Below are positions 34,619-46,668 of a stretch of 64,000 bases of DNA, one piece after another. Every line of letters starts with the position of its first letter. The stretch's first letter is position 1. Source of the stretch: Acholoe squamosa (Eukaryota > Annelida > Polychaeta > Phyllodocida > Polynoidae); contig OX439039.1 in NCBI GenBank assembly GCA_949317995.1, positions 75,746,002 through 75,810,001 of the forward strand. Direction: 5' to 3'. A program made the position numbers and the translations under genes. The notes below the pieces were generated by a model that was given only the letters and a program-made list of their open reading frames with translations, was not told the DNA's origin and searched no databases.

Positions 34619-34806
34619 GGGCATTTCTTACGAATTGGAGTCAACCACCTTATTGGAAAGATAATTCTATTAGTTAGAGTTCTTAACCTTGTCAAGAAAT
34701 TGTCCGCCATGTACTGTGTAAATACAGTCCAAAGCAATAAGGCATGCTCCTAACCAATCTGTTTTATTTTGATTTTTTTTTTGGCCAAATTCGTGAGAAT
34801 GAACCC
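34619..34806. mobile_element. MITE with TCACGARTTTGGCCAAA ends
   Basis: Left end catttcttacgaattggagt, right end ttggccaaattcgtgagaat. The right end is one of the best matches to the family terminus. Confidence 0.6.
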
Positions 34807-35762
34807 TTGACATACCATACTGTTACAAATAGTCAAATTCACACCGACCATTGGTCAGCAGCTGGGCGGTGTCCACTCACTCCTAGGGACAATAGCTGAA
34901 GAGGCTCAGCTCTGACCACTCGGCTTTTCACCCGGCTTATCCCCCCTCTGTCTCCCTACCCCACCCACCCATGGATACTTCTGTGTATTCCCTGGGGGAG
35001 TACAATTGTTCACTGTTTCATCAGTAGAGTATCCAAATCCCCAGCTCTTGACACAGTGGTCCTCTCAGATACTTTCATTCCCCCTCTAGCCTTTAGGACT
35101 CAAGTGTCACTTGCCACTGTGGGCTATATAGCCCTCGGTTAGTTTTGATTAAATTGGTTGGGTTGAGGGTAGTGGAAATATCTGATTACTGAGTAAAATT
35201 GAAGTGAATGTATGGATTCCCTAAATATATACCGGCCATTGAGGTATAGGCTTTTAACTATTGATCTTTAAAAAAGTGGAATTCCAAAATAGAATTACTC
35301 TGGATTCTCATTGAATTGGCATCAAATTTGGAGGATTTTATGAAAAATAAACCAAGAAAAGCTATGCTTTTCCTCATCAGCCAAGTTCGTCTAGCCTGAA
35401 TTTGTAACCCATTTTAGAACTAGGTCCTTGTGGATGAGTAAAAATCTCAATTCCCTCCTGGGTGCTAGCAACTAACAAAGCCCTGCTTTAGGAGGGCACT
35501 GTCGACCAGGGATGGGTTCCATTAAGTGGTTTTGTTTCCAGGCTTTGTGAGGACCAGGATAACAACCCCAGCCCCTGGTCCAACCCTCTCTGTGGAGTTG
35601 TAATTATCTGGGGCTGGCTTCCTCCCGAGTGGTACACCTGTGGTGTGTACCTGTATACCTGTATGGGTATTGGGGGATGGAGGTGACTAGAACAAGCCAT
35701 ACGTCAATGCTAATACAGCCCAGTACCTGAGAATTAACCTGACAACCAGACTCTGCCCTATA
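34807..35762. other. No supported feature
   Basis: Plain sequence without recognised transposon ends or exons. Confidence 0.4.
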
Positions 35763-35998
35763 TTTAACCCTTTAAGGATAAAAAAATGATTTAATGTAAC
35801 CATTTGCTGATGACGATGCATCCATGCAGCCCTGGACTGATGCATTCATGTATCCCATGAGCACATCAGGAAAGTATCAACCCTGAAGCTTTCCATGATG
35901 CTTGGATGTAGCCCTGGCGAATAACTCACCAGGGCTGCATTCAAGCATCCTGTCGACCAAAGGGCATAGAGAATTTGATAAGGCACTCTCTGGGTTAA
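35763..35998. mobile_element. TTAA multi-hairpin element with both TTAA ends
   Basis: It starts TTAACCCTTTAAGG and ends CTCTCTGGGTTAACC. Stem 2 is nearly perfect (tgtagccctggcgaataact / caccagggctgcattcaagc). The centre is tcaaccctgaagctttcc. The last arm reads ctgtcgaccaaagggcat. Confidence 0.85.
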
Positions 35999-36256
35999 CC
36001 TGCCGGCCTCTTTCTACCTCACCTTTAATCAACACCTGTGCCGAGGCACCTGTCAGGGTGGAAGAACTCATCAGGTGGGAATCCAATCCTACCCCTGCCT
36101 TGTGTACCTGGTCATTTACTTGTGTAGTCATACCTGTATATTGTACTACTACACAGGAGGAATGGGGTGGTGGGAACAGTGATAGATAGCTGGGATTGGT
36201 GGGGTAGGAGTGGCACTGGGGATCTGTCATCCTTTAGGGATACAATGAGGCAGATA

Positions 36257-36476
36257 AGGGTCGATTTTCACGAGTTTGGCAAATTCCTATATGAAATTAA
36301 AATTTGAAGTTTTCCTCAATTACTTTTGGCTTGTGTAAAGAGTGCAGCATAAACCAACATGTAGATACAGTTTGGAACACAACTAGGGAACGATAACTGC
36401 TTTATCTATTTTATTTACCCATAGATTTATGTAAAAGGTGATGAAAAATGAAGTAATCAAATTGATGAGAATGGAC
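36257..36476. mobile_element. MITE with TCACGARTTTGGCAAA ends
   Basis: Left ggtcgattttcacgagtttgg and right caaattgatgagaatggac are inverted. The interior (cagtttggaacacaactagg, ctttatctattttatttacc) is homologous to the copies at 37303 and 61155. Confidence 0.7.
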
Positions 36477-37302
36477 AGAAAGCTTTTTATCGACCACCCA
36501 TTTCCTCTCCATCCCCTCAATTCCCTCCATACTCCCCTCCCCTCTCTCCCCATCCTCTCACGCCCCTCCAATCAGTCCCTCTCTCCCTGCACATCCTCCC
36601 CACCCAACACTCGTGATTACAAGCTTACCGACCACCTAGACTGCCAATTAACCCAAGGAATTAATACTAATTACTAATTACATAGCCCTATAAGCCGGGA
36701 TTTGCTCTCTTTGTCAACCAGAAGCAGCTTCTCTCCATGCTCTCCCACCTAGTGGCCCAGAACTGAACTTGATGGTGCAGCAGGGTGTGCTAACAACTTA
36801 TATTATCGCCCACGGTGACGTAACTACTTGTATTATCTCTCACCTATTTGCATTGTTCACACAAAGGTGTTTTGGAGTTATCTTTATGGAAAAGCCAATG
36901 TCAATGTTTGACAATGGGATTTTACATTGTGTATAGCCCTGTCACTGCCTTGCTGTGAATTAATTCATAAAATCCCTCATACTCAGGCGTTAAGACCTCA
37001 AGTGCATAATTAGATACTAATATCTTCATCCAGACTTCACTTTTAAGCCCACTCCTCCAGGCTCCTAGGCGTCACTACCTCACTCTTCCCTCCTCAGTAC
37101 CCACAACAAATGAACCTGCCAGTCAATAAAATGGGTAAAAAGTAGCCTGCCTAACTGTGCCTCGTGTACATTTCAATCCAATGCATAATTCAATGCTTGG
37201 TGATGCACAATGGTGGAGTGTTATTTTGCTCAACTTGTTTTTATGATCCTCATTCCTACCAGCCACTCTCCCAGCCTACTCCTCACCCCATGCTGCTTCC
37301 CG
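36477..37302. other. No supported feature
   Basis: The stretch 36500-36600 is strongly C/T-rich (tttcctctccatcccctc) and the rest is plain. No exon. Confidence 0.4.
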
Positions 37303-37533
37303 CCAGATCAATTCTCACAATTCTGACCACATTTCTGACAGAAAATGAGAAGTTTGGTTAAACTTCAATAATTTTGACAGTGCAAAATACACATCTTATA
37401 CAGTTTCTGGACAAATTTGGGAACATGAACTACTCAATTTATTTTGCTGCCATAGAGTAATGATGTTAAGTAATATAATAATAGCATAGAATAATTAATA
37501 GATTTCGGTCAAACTGGTGATAATCGACAATCA
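37303..37533. mobile_element. MITE with TCACGARTTTGGCCAAA ends
   Basis: Left agatcaattctcacaattctg, right ttcggtcaaactggtgataa then tcgac. Interior gggaacatgaactactcaat, tttattttgctgccatagag, taatgatgttaagtaatat align with 61270-61345. Confidence 0.75.
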
Positions 37534-38448
37534 TTTGAGAAATGATGGGGAGGCTATTTTAGTTGCACTCTACCAATAGTCCCATGAAGCCTGCTGTTGT
37601 CATACAAGAGTGAGTTGTGGAGGTCTTGTGCAGCCTAATGTAACATTTATAATCCTCTGCCTGCTGCCAGTATGCCTGACTGGTGGTTTTTTATACGGCA
37701 TGTATAGATTAGTATGCCTGTGGGGATAGTGTTGCTAAATGTATTATGAGGAAGCTAGACCAGGTATTTGCACTATAAAAAGCTGCATTACCTTGAAGGT
37801 ATATGGATAATGAATACCCTTGGTATAAGGTACACATGGCATGTAGGGTGCGCCCTTATTTAAAGAAAGTTCATTTCTATAGTGAAAAGTCCTCTGGGAC
37901 ACGTCTAACTGAGGTTGATCCTATAAGGCACACTAGGTATCAATCCTTGTGTATAAGCCGCACCTGACATGTGAGGTATTATGGCATATCTGTTACTAAA
38001 TATGGAGTATAGGAATACAAGGAAATTAAATATGTGCAAATTTCTACAGTAAAAGCCATAACAATTTTCTCAGTTGGAAAACAAGGAGCATTCATACATA
38101 TACTGTACCATGGAGACAAGGGCAATTGCCAATTAGGGTCTGCTGTTGTCTGGGAAGTGTCTTAATGTCCTGGGTGTATGTTCCTTAATTGATTATTCTA
38201 CACCTGTCTGCCTATGTTGAGAATGTCAGAAAGCTCATCTTTCTCCATTTGCATATCACTGTCATTGGTATATTATACATGTAGTCGCTAGTCACGCTGT
38301 AGCCTGGAGTTACTCCATGATATAATGCTAAAAGCTGTATATTGAGGGGATAGTCTCTATGTATGTATGATTTGACCAAACTGTGCAGTGACACGCACCC
38401 TTTGCCTCTGGTCATGACAATGCTCTTAGCTAAGGCCTCCCTGAACTC
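37534..38448. other. Possible old repeat, no gene
   Basis: ggtgcgcccttatttaaag and tataagccgcacctgacatg (37850-37965) look like an old element of the TACCGTA/ATAAGCCGC class, too decayed to bound. Nothing else is recognised. Confidence 0.35.
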
Positions 38449-38671
38449 ATTTAGGGCAAAATGATGCCTATAGGTTCATATGTCTCTGTCAGCTGTAACT
38501 TCAACTGGTTCAATAAGGTTAACACAGAGGTAAAAGCGGGTATAAAATGTGAGGCGTCTCACGCAGGTAGCTACCTTTTTTTACCTTGTTGACCAAGATG
38601 CAGTTACAACCTTGTTGCACCAAGGTGATTAAGTGCCATGTAAAGTACCATGCAGCCTTTAAAGGGTTAAT
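38449..38671. mobile_element. TTAA multi-hairpin element, diverged centre
   Basis: Ends: catttagggcaaaatgatgcc and catgcagcctttaaagggttaa. The middle (gtaaaagcgggtataaaatg, gaggcgtctcacgc) is unlike other copies and may derive from another sequence. Confidence 0.65.
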
Positions 38672-38937
38672 GTTTTACAAGGTGCATTATACATATAGGC
38701 ACCTCTCTCTCTCTCTTGCTGCAGGCTCTCAAAGCTTGTTCTACTACACAGAATCACACAGACCTTTGACATGGTGTGTTCCACAGTATAAACGCCTTTA
38801 TACATGGACCTAACTAGCCTATCAAATAGTATGCTGACACCAGAGACCTGTAGTTCTACACTGGGAGATGTAAAGCATTGCTGTAGTGTGATGTTCCTGT
38901 ATTGTTTTCAGATAACCACACAAATACTGCCCATATT

Positions 38938-39196
38938 CAACCCTTTGAGATTGGCATGCCTCAAGGATTCATGCCCATTGGTCTTGGTGATGCATCCATG
39001 CAGTGGTAGCGAATAACTCGTATTCACTCTATCGGTGTATCATGAGTGATGTGTCGGGAGTGTATCAACCCGGCATGATCCGCATAATGCATGAATGCAG
39101 CATTGGTGAGTTTCTCACCAATGCTAATATCAAGCAGTATTTCAACAATAGACATGATGCATTAATGCACTCTGTTATCATTAGATTGTTAATATG
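38938..39196. mobile_element. TTAA multi-hairpin element
   Basis: Left end ttcaaccctttgagattggc. Stem 2 is well kept (aatgcagcattggtgagttt / ctcaccaatgct). Outer right hairpin gacatgatgcattaatgcac. Right end attgttaatatg is eroded. Confidence 0.75.
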
Positions 39197-41043
39197 AAAG
39201 AGATATCAGTTGATACCCAAAGTGTATAACAAGCAGCAGTCCAAACTTTTTTGATGAGAGAGGAAGAGAGGATTGGTTGTTTTACTGTACAGTGTCAGTT
39301 GTAACATCATCAGACAAAGCACAGACATGATATACAAGTACAGTGTAAAGCCACACAATGTCTGGCTTTGTGTTATCAAAGGATGGTCATATCTTGTTTC
39401 AGCTCTTAGCTAAATTATCCTGATTTCTCTTTGTCCAGTTTCACAATGATATTGCCTTTCCCATGCAGCATTCATGGCTGAAAAGGCTTGGAGTATCACA
39501 TACAATCATGCACAAAAGCAGAACATTAGTCCTAGTCTGAGATCCCATGTTGTTAGACATTGTATGGGCAAGACTGTGAGATAAACGCAATACATTTATA
39601 AGGACAGTTCAATCGGAGGTTATATTGTACAAGAAAAGAATAATGATTTCCTGGAATCTGCTGCGTTCAAATGCCATATCAGGAACATTGTAAGCAAAAG
39701 GCAACATCCACGAGGACATCTCAATAGAAAGTCCTCTATCAAGAGATATTGATGCCATAGTGATTTCCCATTGAAGGATTGTGCTCATATTCGGTCAATT
39801 ACCATAGGGGAGGGAGGTGTGGGGCTTGATATGCCTTATTAAGCATTGCCTGTCACTGTAGGGCGGATCCCTACTGGAGGAGTCCGAGGAGTTGCCTGTG
39901 ACTTAAGGAGGATGCTTTATAACAGGGAAGCTGACAGTGACACAGGAGATGTCTGATGGATTGGTGCTTTACACACACTGGTTGGACGGCAGCCCCAGAA
40001 CCCTTATGGCAGAGCCTCAAGGCTTTGGCCAAATTTGCTATTGATTATATTTGACTGAATTTTTACAGCAAGATTTGGAGTAAGTTTCAATACTTTATAG
40101 CCTTGTGTACAGCATGACCCGCTGACAAAGTGTGGACCATTTCCTACTTGATTTATCCCCCTCCCCATATCGAGGAGTGTTACTGTACAGCGATTAAATA
40201 ATGTCCTAAGAGTGATGCATAGAACTTGGCCAATCAAATGAGAATCAACCATCTCCACTTCCCCATCAACCCACCCACATACTCCCATCTTCTTCCTCCT
40301 CCCCACTCATCTCACAGCAAATTTAGCAGGACATGGCCACTGAATGCTGCAGTGAATGCCTGAATTCTTCCCCCTGTTAAAGACCCATAGATTACCTCCA
40401 GCCTCCATGCCATCCCTTCTCCTCGAGTCCTTGAGGCAGCAAAATGAAGACACCCAAAGCCTGCATGAAAATCAGGCACGCCCAGATGAATTGTATCCAT
40501 GATTTTAATACGGAAGAATGCCATAAGACAGGCCCCAGTGAGAAGGCTGCGAGCCTGTATGGGTGAGCGGCGCAGGGAGAAATGGATGACATTTCGATTG
40601 GTGGGGCTGGTTGAGGCGCTCAGAGCGGTATTTAAGGGTTAGGGTATTGAGCAGATGTGAGCAGCTCCCGGCCTCAGTGGTTTTATACTAGCTGTGATTT
40701 CATCAATAACTCACACCTTCAGCTTCAGCCTCACTGAGGCCCTTTAATGCTTGGTGCCTCTAGTTCCTTGTTTATTTGTGATACACCACAGTGCTTGTGA
40801 TCCTTCGAAAAGAGTAGGGGAATGAAGCCCCGATAGTGGTTTTCCCCCTCACCCCTCCTCATAGATTCGGTCATTCATCTTATAGATTTGGTCTTCCATA
40901 GATACGGACACTGCTGTGTTGGGCAAGCAGCATATAAATACCTGTCCTAAGAGAAAAGAAAAAACTTCATGTCCAAAATCGAATGTCTGAGTTTCTTGAT
41001 GGCCCCCGGATGTAAAACTAAACAAATAAATAAACAAACTCGC
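39197..41043. other. No supported gene
   Basis: Several minus frames of 65-100 codons at 40004-40592 overlap in different registers, which argues against any one being an exon. The first GAGCAGCTC word of the 40.6-44.1 kb group is at 40660. Confidence 0.35.
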
Positions 41044-41198
41044 TTCATTGCTGTGCATTTATGCATCATGCTGAATCTATGGGAGTGAATTGACCCTGCA
41101 GGGTCAGCATGATGCATTAATGCAGCCCAGCAAAGGCCTGGCATGTTACTCTCCAGGGTTGCATTCATGTATCTTTAAGGCAATCTTTAAAGAGTTAA
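41044..41198. mobile_element. TTAA multi-hairpin element, 5'-truncated
   Basis: It begins inside stem 1 (ttgctgtgcatttatgcatc), keeps a good centre (gaccctgcagggtcagcatg) and stem 2 (gcctggcatgttactctcc, agggttgcattcatg), and ends ctttaaagagttaaa. Confidence 0.75.
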
Positions 41199-41879
41199 AT
41201 CACAAGACATCAGGAGCAGTGAGGTGGGGGAGCTGCTCATACTGGATGGGAGCTGTTCCAGTTGTTGGCATGAGCTGCTCATGACTTGACCATATTACTG
41301 AGGAGCAGCTCTCCTTTAATATAACCCTCATCTGGCTCTCTGAGGCATAATACATGGCAGTCTATGGCATGTGGTAGCCTATGCCTATATTGTGACCCCC
41401 TGTAGTCTATATTCAATCAAATCTATATAACATAGGATTACCTTTTCTATGAGTCAATTGTCTTCAGTGTTTCCTATCACATGTTTATGAGAGCGGGGTT
41501 TATTTTCAAAGATGTCACCTTTCACTGCAGACAGTGTGACACCCACATGGGACCATCTGTCCCGTGTGCGTGTCAGATATCCAGAAATCCATTATTCTAG
41601 TAATCTTTGCATTTTGTTATACAGGCATATTAGTTTCCTGAACGGAAGTTACTTACATTTTGTCCACTGAGCAGCAACTTATCTTAACATAGCAGTCATA
41701 ATTCAGTGTTAAAGACCTCCTTTAAGCTGACATTTCAATGTTGAAATGTCAGGATCTGTTAAAGTAGGACAATATGAGGTTTTAATGTCGTGGATTATGT
41801 GGGTTTTTATGTTAGGATCATGTCATTGTTTGGAAAGGAGGACAGTTGTACTTGGCACAAATAATGTTGCTTCACATTT

Positions 41880-42121
41880 AGTCCTTTAAGGCTGAATAGT
41901 GTACTAGATAATAGTGCCCATTTGTCTACATGATACATGAATGCAGCTGTGGCGAGTAACTCACCACATCTGCATTTATGCATCATTCTGACCCTCGGGT
42001 GTTACCTGGAAGATATCCATGATGCACCATTTCCTGTGAGTTACTCGCCAGCACTACATTTGCATATCATGACAACGAAGGACAATAAATCTGGAGGCAT
42101 CATGCGGCTAACGGATGGTTA
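41880..42121. mobile_element. TTAA multi-hairpin element
   Basis: Stem 1 is nearly perfect (atgaatgcagctgtggcgag then taactcaccacatctgcattta). Stem 2 reads cctgtgagttactcgccag. The ends gtcctttaaggctgaat and ctaacggatggttaatg are eroded. Confidence 0.85.
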
Positions 42122-43370
42122 ATGATTCATGCTGTTGTCAGGAGAAGGAGTTGGTCATTAAAGGATCTCCCATTGACCCCTTAGTTAATGGGAGGCTATT
42201 TATAACTCCTGAGCTGCTCCTGTAAATGCTCAACACCAGACAGACCTGCTCCACTTACAACAAGTGATTTTTCCAAAATTTCAATCCAATATGATGGGAT
42301 CATATTGGTTTCTATTTCTAATGGAAAGCATCACCTGTCTCAGCCTCATCAGGTCTCCCATTTAATAATCCAAAGGCAAGGAAATCCATATGCTATCCTT
42401 CTCTATTTACAATTCTTATATTGAAGACTGAGTTGCTCAAGAGCAGCTTCAGTGAGCTGCTCACTCAGTAAGATCAGCTCAGTGATAAATCATGTTCTGG
42501 GAGGGTAGACTGTTATTAGGTATTTATTAAGTTAGGTATTCATAGCCATATGACAGATGGTCCCATGTGGGTGTCACACTGTCCTCAGCTCTCCCACCTC
42601 CCTCCAGTTCTCTCTAGAGATTGTTAACTTGACAGAAGCAGTGGGAGGAGGTAGCAAGCAGTAGGGTATTGGGCCAGCCACTCCATCATACTCATATACG
42701 ACACTCAGCTCAGCTACACCATGCATACATTGAAGAAATACTGGATTCCAGTGTCATCTATGTTGTGGATGATCAATAGAGAAAACAGTTAAGCCTTCTT
42801 TTCAGCAAATGGAATTTCTTTTTCTTTTTTTTTCTTTTTTTTTTTGGGGGGGGGGAGGGGGTATTAGTCACTTTCACCTTTGATCTTATCACAAACAGCT
42901 CATGTCAACATCCAAGGGACTTCTGGTTCTAGACATATATCATGGTACAGATATGTAATACTCATCCCACACTGTAGTATATCACTGCCATTGAAGGTCC
43001 ACGTTGTAGTCCCAGTGTTATAGAACTACCAATTCCTTCACATAGAAGCCATGTCCACTTTCTCAAGTCCCATGGTCGTACTCACACATATATTCAGGTT
43101 ACAATTCAATCTAGATATGCCCACTGAGAACCATGCCATGTATACACTGGGAGAATACAGAGGGATGGAGTGTAGGAATAAATAGAGTGAATACTGCTAC
43201 AATAGGGGGCCTGTGTAAGGACTGGAGACAGCTGGAGAACTATTGGGGATCATTGTGAGAGGGGGTGAGGTCATCTGGGGACTCTTGCTCCTCCAGTTTC
43301 AGAACACAGTTTCAGAATAGATCCCAATCTAATTGCCTACCTCCTCTATCGACATGCACTGGAGGATGGA
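42122..43370. other. No supported gene
   Basis: GAGCTGCTC-type words occur at 42208 and 42431-42465. A T-rich run leads into 10 G at 42846. No exon. Confidence 0.4.
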
Positions 43371-43464
43371 TGCGCGTACGGCGCACGCCGCAGAATAACT
43401 GGCGTACGCCAGGGCTGTTTTGGCGTACGCCAGGTTGTCTATCCTCTGTGGCGTGCACGCCAGG
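43371..43464. repeat. Cluster of GGCGTACGCC palindromes
   Basis: CTGGCGTACGCCAG (43399) is a perfect 14-bp palindrome. TGGCGTACGCCA (43421), TGGCGTGCACGCCA (43449) and a GCGCGTACGGCGC variant (43373) complete four copies within 94 bp. Spacers are 22-28 bp and unrelated, so this is not a simple minisatellite. CpG is retained in all copies. Confidence 0.85.
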
Positions 43465-44254
43465 GTCTTAATAAGTGGGTGGTGAAACTGTAAGATGGAA
43501 CTGGGATGAGGGCTCAGATATTTCTTTTTTCATCTAATATCGGCCAAATTGATTTAAATCGCTCTGCATGTAAAAGGGGTCTTAATGGGGTTGGTGACAG
43601 CCTAGGATCTTAAGACGTCATGCGCCTGGCTCATTTTGCCTTGTAGGTCAGGTCACATGTTCTGTGCACAGATTCTAAATACGGCAGTGTGCATATAAGG
43701 GAAAGGCAATTATTACCTACCACATATTACATATTAGGGATGAAATGTGGACTAACAAGGCTGTATTTGAGGTGTGTAATTAAACATTTCGAATTAGTGT
43801 TCTGGGAGAATTGTTGTGGAGTGTGTCTATGACACTCAGTATCAAGATATAAGTAGTTTAAAAAATTGGAAGTTTGCATAGGGTGCATATTTCATTGACC
43901 CATATTTTTGACCCCATCATTAAAATTAAATCTAAATCATTCCAATATATTGAAAAAGTCTAGGGCTGGGGATAACAGTGAGTTATCAATACCTCCAGGC
44001 TAATTTAGTTAGAGCTGCTCACAACTCACAGAACAAAGGATGAGTTGCTCACCATCACCCAGATAGAGCTGAAGCAGCTCCCATTGTAACCATCATGCTC
44101 ACGAGCAGCTCACCAAACAAACACACTCAGCACAACACAACAACAAACACGACAAGAAACTGTCACAAAACCCAACCTAAACGTCAGCAGCAGCAGCCTT
44201 TAGTTCTCCTTAACAGCAGTAAGTTCTTTGAGAGGTACATAGGAACCTGAGGGG
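43465..44254. other. No supported gene
   Basis: GAGCTGCTC / GAGTTGCTC / GAGCAGCTC words cluster at 44010-44120, followed by an AAC/ACA-rich run. No exon. Confidence 0.4.
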
Positions 44255-44470
44255 TATTGTGTTTTTTGGTCTTTATGATGCAGGAATGCAGCTCTGGTGG
44301 GTAATAACTCACCAATGCTGCACTAGTCCTGTGAGATTGATGTACACTACAATTCGGCCATGATGATACACCAATGCAACACCAATGAGTAACTCGCCAG
44401 TGCTTCATTGGTGCATCATGCCAACAAAGGAACATGAACCTGGTGGCATCATATGGCCCTTAAAGGCCCA
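44255..44470. mobile_element. TTAA multi-hairpin element
   Basis: Stem 1 (gaatgcagctctggtgggta / actcaccaatgctgcac) and stem 2 (accaatgagtaactcgccag then tgcttcattggtgcatc) are both visible. Right end tggcatcatatggcccttaaagg. The left end is missing. Confidence 0.8.
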
Positions 44471-45333
44471 ACAGCAGCTCAGCCATAGGCACTCCAAAGG
44501 GATGGGAGGGAGAGGAGGGATGGGGGGGGGGGCTATTTCAAGAACCAGGCGACTTCCTTATTTTGGGCGGCAATGATGACCTTTGCAGTCTTCAGGTTAA
44601 CATGGCTTTCTTTGAAGATAAATTTTTAGCCAGTGCAGAGGAGGGAAGGTGCCAAGGCACGGCCTGTGTGCAGAGACACAGCCCTGTGTTTGCAGCCTTT
44701 TTACCCTAAATGACATCACATTGAGAGATTCCTCCGCAGTCAGGTAAACAATACCCAATAACAGGCAGCAAGCGACCCATGGAACCCTCCACATCTTCAG
44801 CTAAAATCTCAAATCATGAAGGATTTTCAATACCACCAGTGTCCTCTATCCATCGCTTATTTAGAGCCGTCCCTATCTCAAGCCACTGCTAATTCTGGTG
44901 GGCAAACTGCTAGTTGTCCACTTTCTTTTATCACCTAGTTAATGTGTCGTTTTTTTGCCTCTCTATTTATTTCTATTCCCTTTACATCTGCCTGCCTGTT
45001 GCACCTCTAAAGAGTAGACTAGGCCCGTGCGGAAGAAGCTGCCCATTTTGCGGTGGCAATGTTGCGACCTGTAGCATGGAGGCCGGTTAAGGCCTCTGCC
45101 ATTGGTTGGTGTGAGTTTTTTTGTCTGGCGCTTTTAGCCTTTGAAGTGAGATCATTAGTAGAGAAGGGTTCCCCCCTCCCACCTTCCCCACCCATTACCT
45201 CCTCCTGTAGGTGGAGAAGAAGGCTCACAGCAGCAGCAGTATTCAGCCTGTGGGTAGCCTCCTTCCTCCTGTAGCCAGCCGCCTTGTACTTTGTAAAGCA
45301 CATGTTCCCTATTCCCCTACCTCCATACCCTAA
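44471..45333. other. No supported gene
   Basis: The minus frame 45019-45375 (118 codons) starts inside a repeat and overlaps a plus frame. Unrecognised and doubtful. Confidence 0.35.
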
Positions 45334-45685
45334 CCCCTTAAAGTGCCACGTAGCGTTGTAATGCACTGTCTTCATAATGCAAAGCCGTAGGAACCAATTT
45401 TTTATTGGGGGGGGGGGGGGGTCTTAGTTGGGGGGAGGCGTAGAGGTCACTCTACTTTCATATGGTCTTAAACAGGGGACCTCCCATTATTGCCCCCCCC
45501 CCCCTTTGAATTTTCTAAGCCATATGATGCATGAGTTCAGCTCTGGTGAGTGACTCAGTACAACCATATTCTCTGATCATACCGACCCTAATGGATTGAT
45601 GCACACCTGAAAAAAAAAACAAAACAAACATAACTACAATTGGACATGAACCTAGGCACACCATGTCTGGCCCTCAAAGTGTAAG
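45334..45685. mobile_element. TTAA multi-hairpin element split by a CAGGGGCGTAG-type MITE
   Basis: The left part ccccttaaagtgccacgtag (45337) and right part (ccatatgatgcatgagttca through tggccctcaaagtgtaag) form one copy around the poly-G insert at 45387. The central hinge is ataccgaccctaatggattg. Confidence 0.65.
45387..45520. mobile_element. CAGGGGCGTAG-type MITE, nested and incomplete
   Basis: cgtaggaaccaattttttattg then 15 G matches the left 35 bp of the element at 92. It ends after 12 C and ttttctaag. The outer terminus is eroded on both sides. It is younger than the element it interrupts. Confidence 0.6.
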
Positions 45686-45724
45686 GGGCCCAGGCAAATG
45701 CCTGTTGATTCTGCCCCCTCAGTA

Positions 45725-45761
45725 GTTGCCATGGTAATGCCTTAGTTTCCTTGACAACTGG
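45725..45761. promoter_or_regulatory. X-box (RFX) site, possibly paired
   Basis: GTTGCCATGGTAAT (45725) matches the RFX palindrome GTNRCC-NN-RGYAAC at all but the last base. A weaker GTTTCCTTGACAAC follows at 45748. Paired X-boxes occur at ciliary gene promoters; no such gene is seen here. Confidence 0.3.
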
Positions 45762-45997
45762 GTCCCTTAGATCCAGCTTCTTCATCTCAGCAAATGTATT
45801 GGCCCTCCTCTCCCCCTCTACAGTCTGGCTAGAGGTCTAGGCCTCCCACTGCTTCAATAATAGATCTATACGATAACCCCCCCCCCCCCTTTTTACCATC
45901 ACGTCCTGATCTTAATGCCCTCCTTTCCTCTGGCCTTCTCCCTTTGACTGCTGTGGCTTGCATTCGCTATCCCAATGCCTGTACCTTTGCTTAGTTC

Positions 45998-46115
45998 CAT
46001 GGATGGAAGTCTTTCAGGGATTTTCAAGTTCCAAAGTCCTATACACAACATATATTGAGGAGGGGTTCTAATTGAGTATTTCAGGTGTTTATGTACTCAG
46101 TCACTTTCATCCCTG
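45998..46115. mobile_element. CAGGGATGGAAGTC-type MITE, short copy
   Basis: Left end catggatggaagtctttcag, right end tcagtcactttcatccctg. Flanks TAGTTC and TAATTC agree at five of six bases, consistent with a 6-bp target duplication. Confidence 0.75.
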
Positions 46116-46399
46116 TAATTCTCTCCCTGCTTCCCATTCCCCTTTGCAACTTCAGTGTACTTGCAGTCGACATTGTTGTTTTCCCCAGTCTTGTGTAATT
46201 TACATGTAGCGTCGGTCTCAGGCCACATCTGTAATAACACTGTTGTCAACTGTGAGTAGGTCGTCACACTGGCTTCATCAATGTGCTTAGCCAAGGCCGT
46301 CAAACCCGGCCGTCAAACTTGTCCAAAACCCCGTATTTGTGATGATCTAAGGCCCTTCTTGTAAAGACATTGTCACAAGGCCCAACACCAAAAGAATGC

Positions 46400-46660
46400 G
46401 AGGTCAGGCACTGGCCACCATTATGGCTACTAATACCGGAAGCGCTGTATTGCGCAGGCGCGTGCCGGGTTAGGACGTTATAGATTCCCACTAGAGGTCG
46501 CCCTGGGTGGCAGATTTGTGGCTTGCTGCGCTCCTGATGAAAAGATGTGCTGGTCATTTGGCGCCCTGTGCCCTGTAGTCTACAGCAGGGCGGCAGGCGT
46601 GAGCCGGCTACGGATGACCACTACTTGTAGGGGGATGATGGCTGTATGGGCGTGAACATC
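46400..46660. promoter_or_regulatory. CpG patch with ETS and NRF-1 sites
   Basis: ACCGGAAGCG (46435) is an ETS site and TGCGCAGGCGCG (46451) is close to NRF-1. The pair is common at housekeeping promoters. On the plus strand a short frame (46545-46655) starts MCWSFGALCPVVYSRAAGVS. On the minus strand frames at 46300-46557 and 46097-46303 follow. None is recognised and no splice junction is convincing. Confidence 0.4.
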
Positions 46661-46668
46661 ATTGCAAT

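Noticed and set aside
45019..45375. Minus-strand 118-codon frame
   Set aside because: It begins in the end of a TTAA multi-hairpin element and overlaps a plus frame of similar quality.
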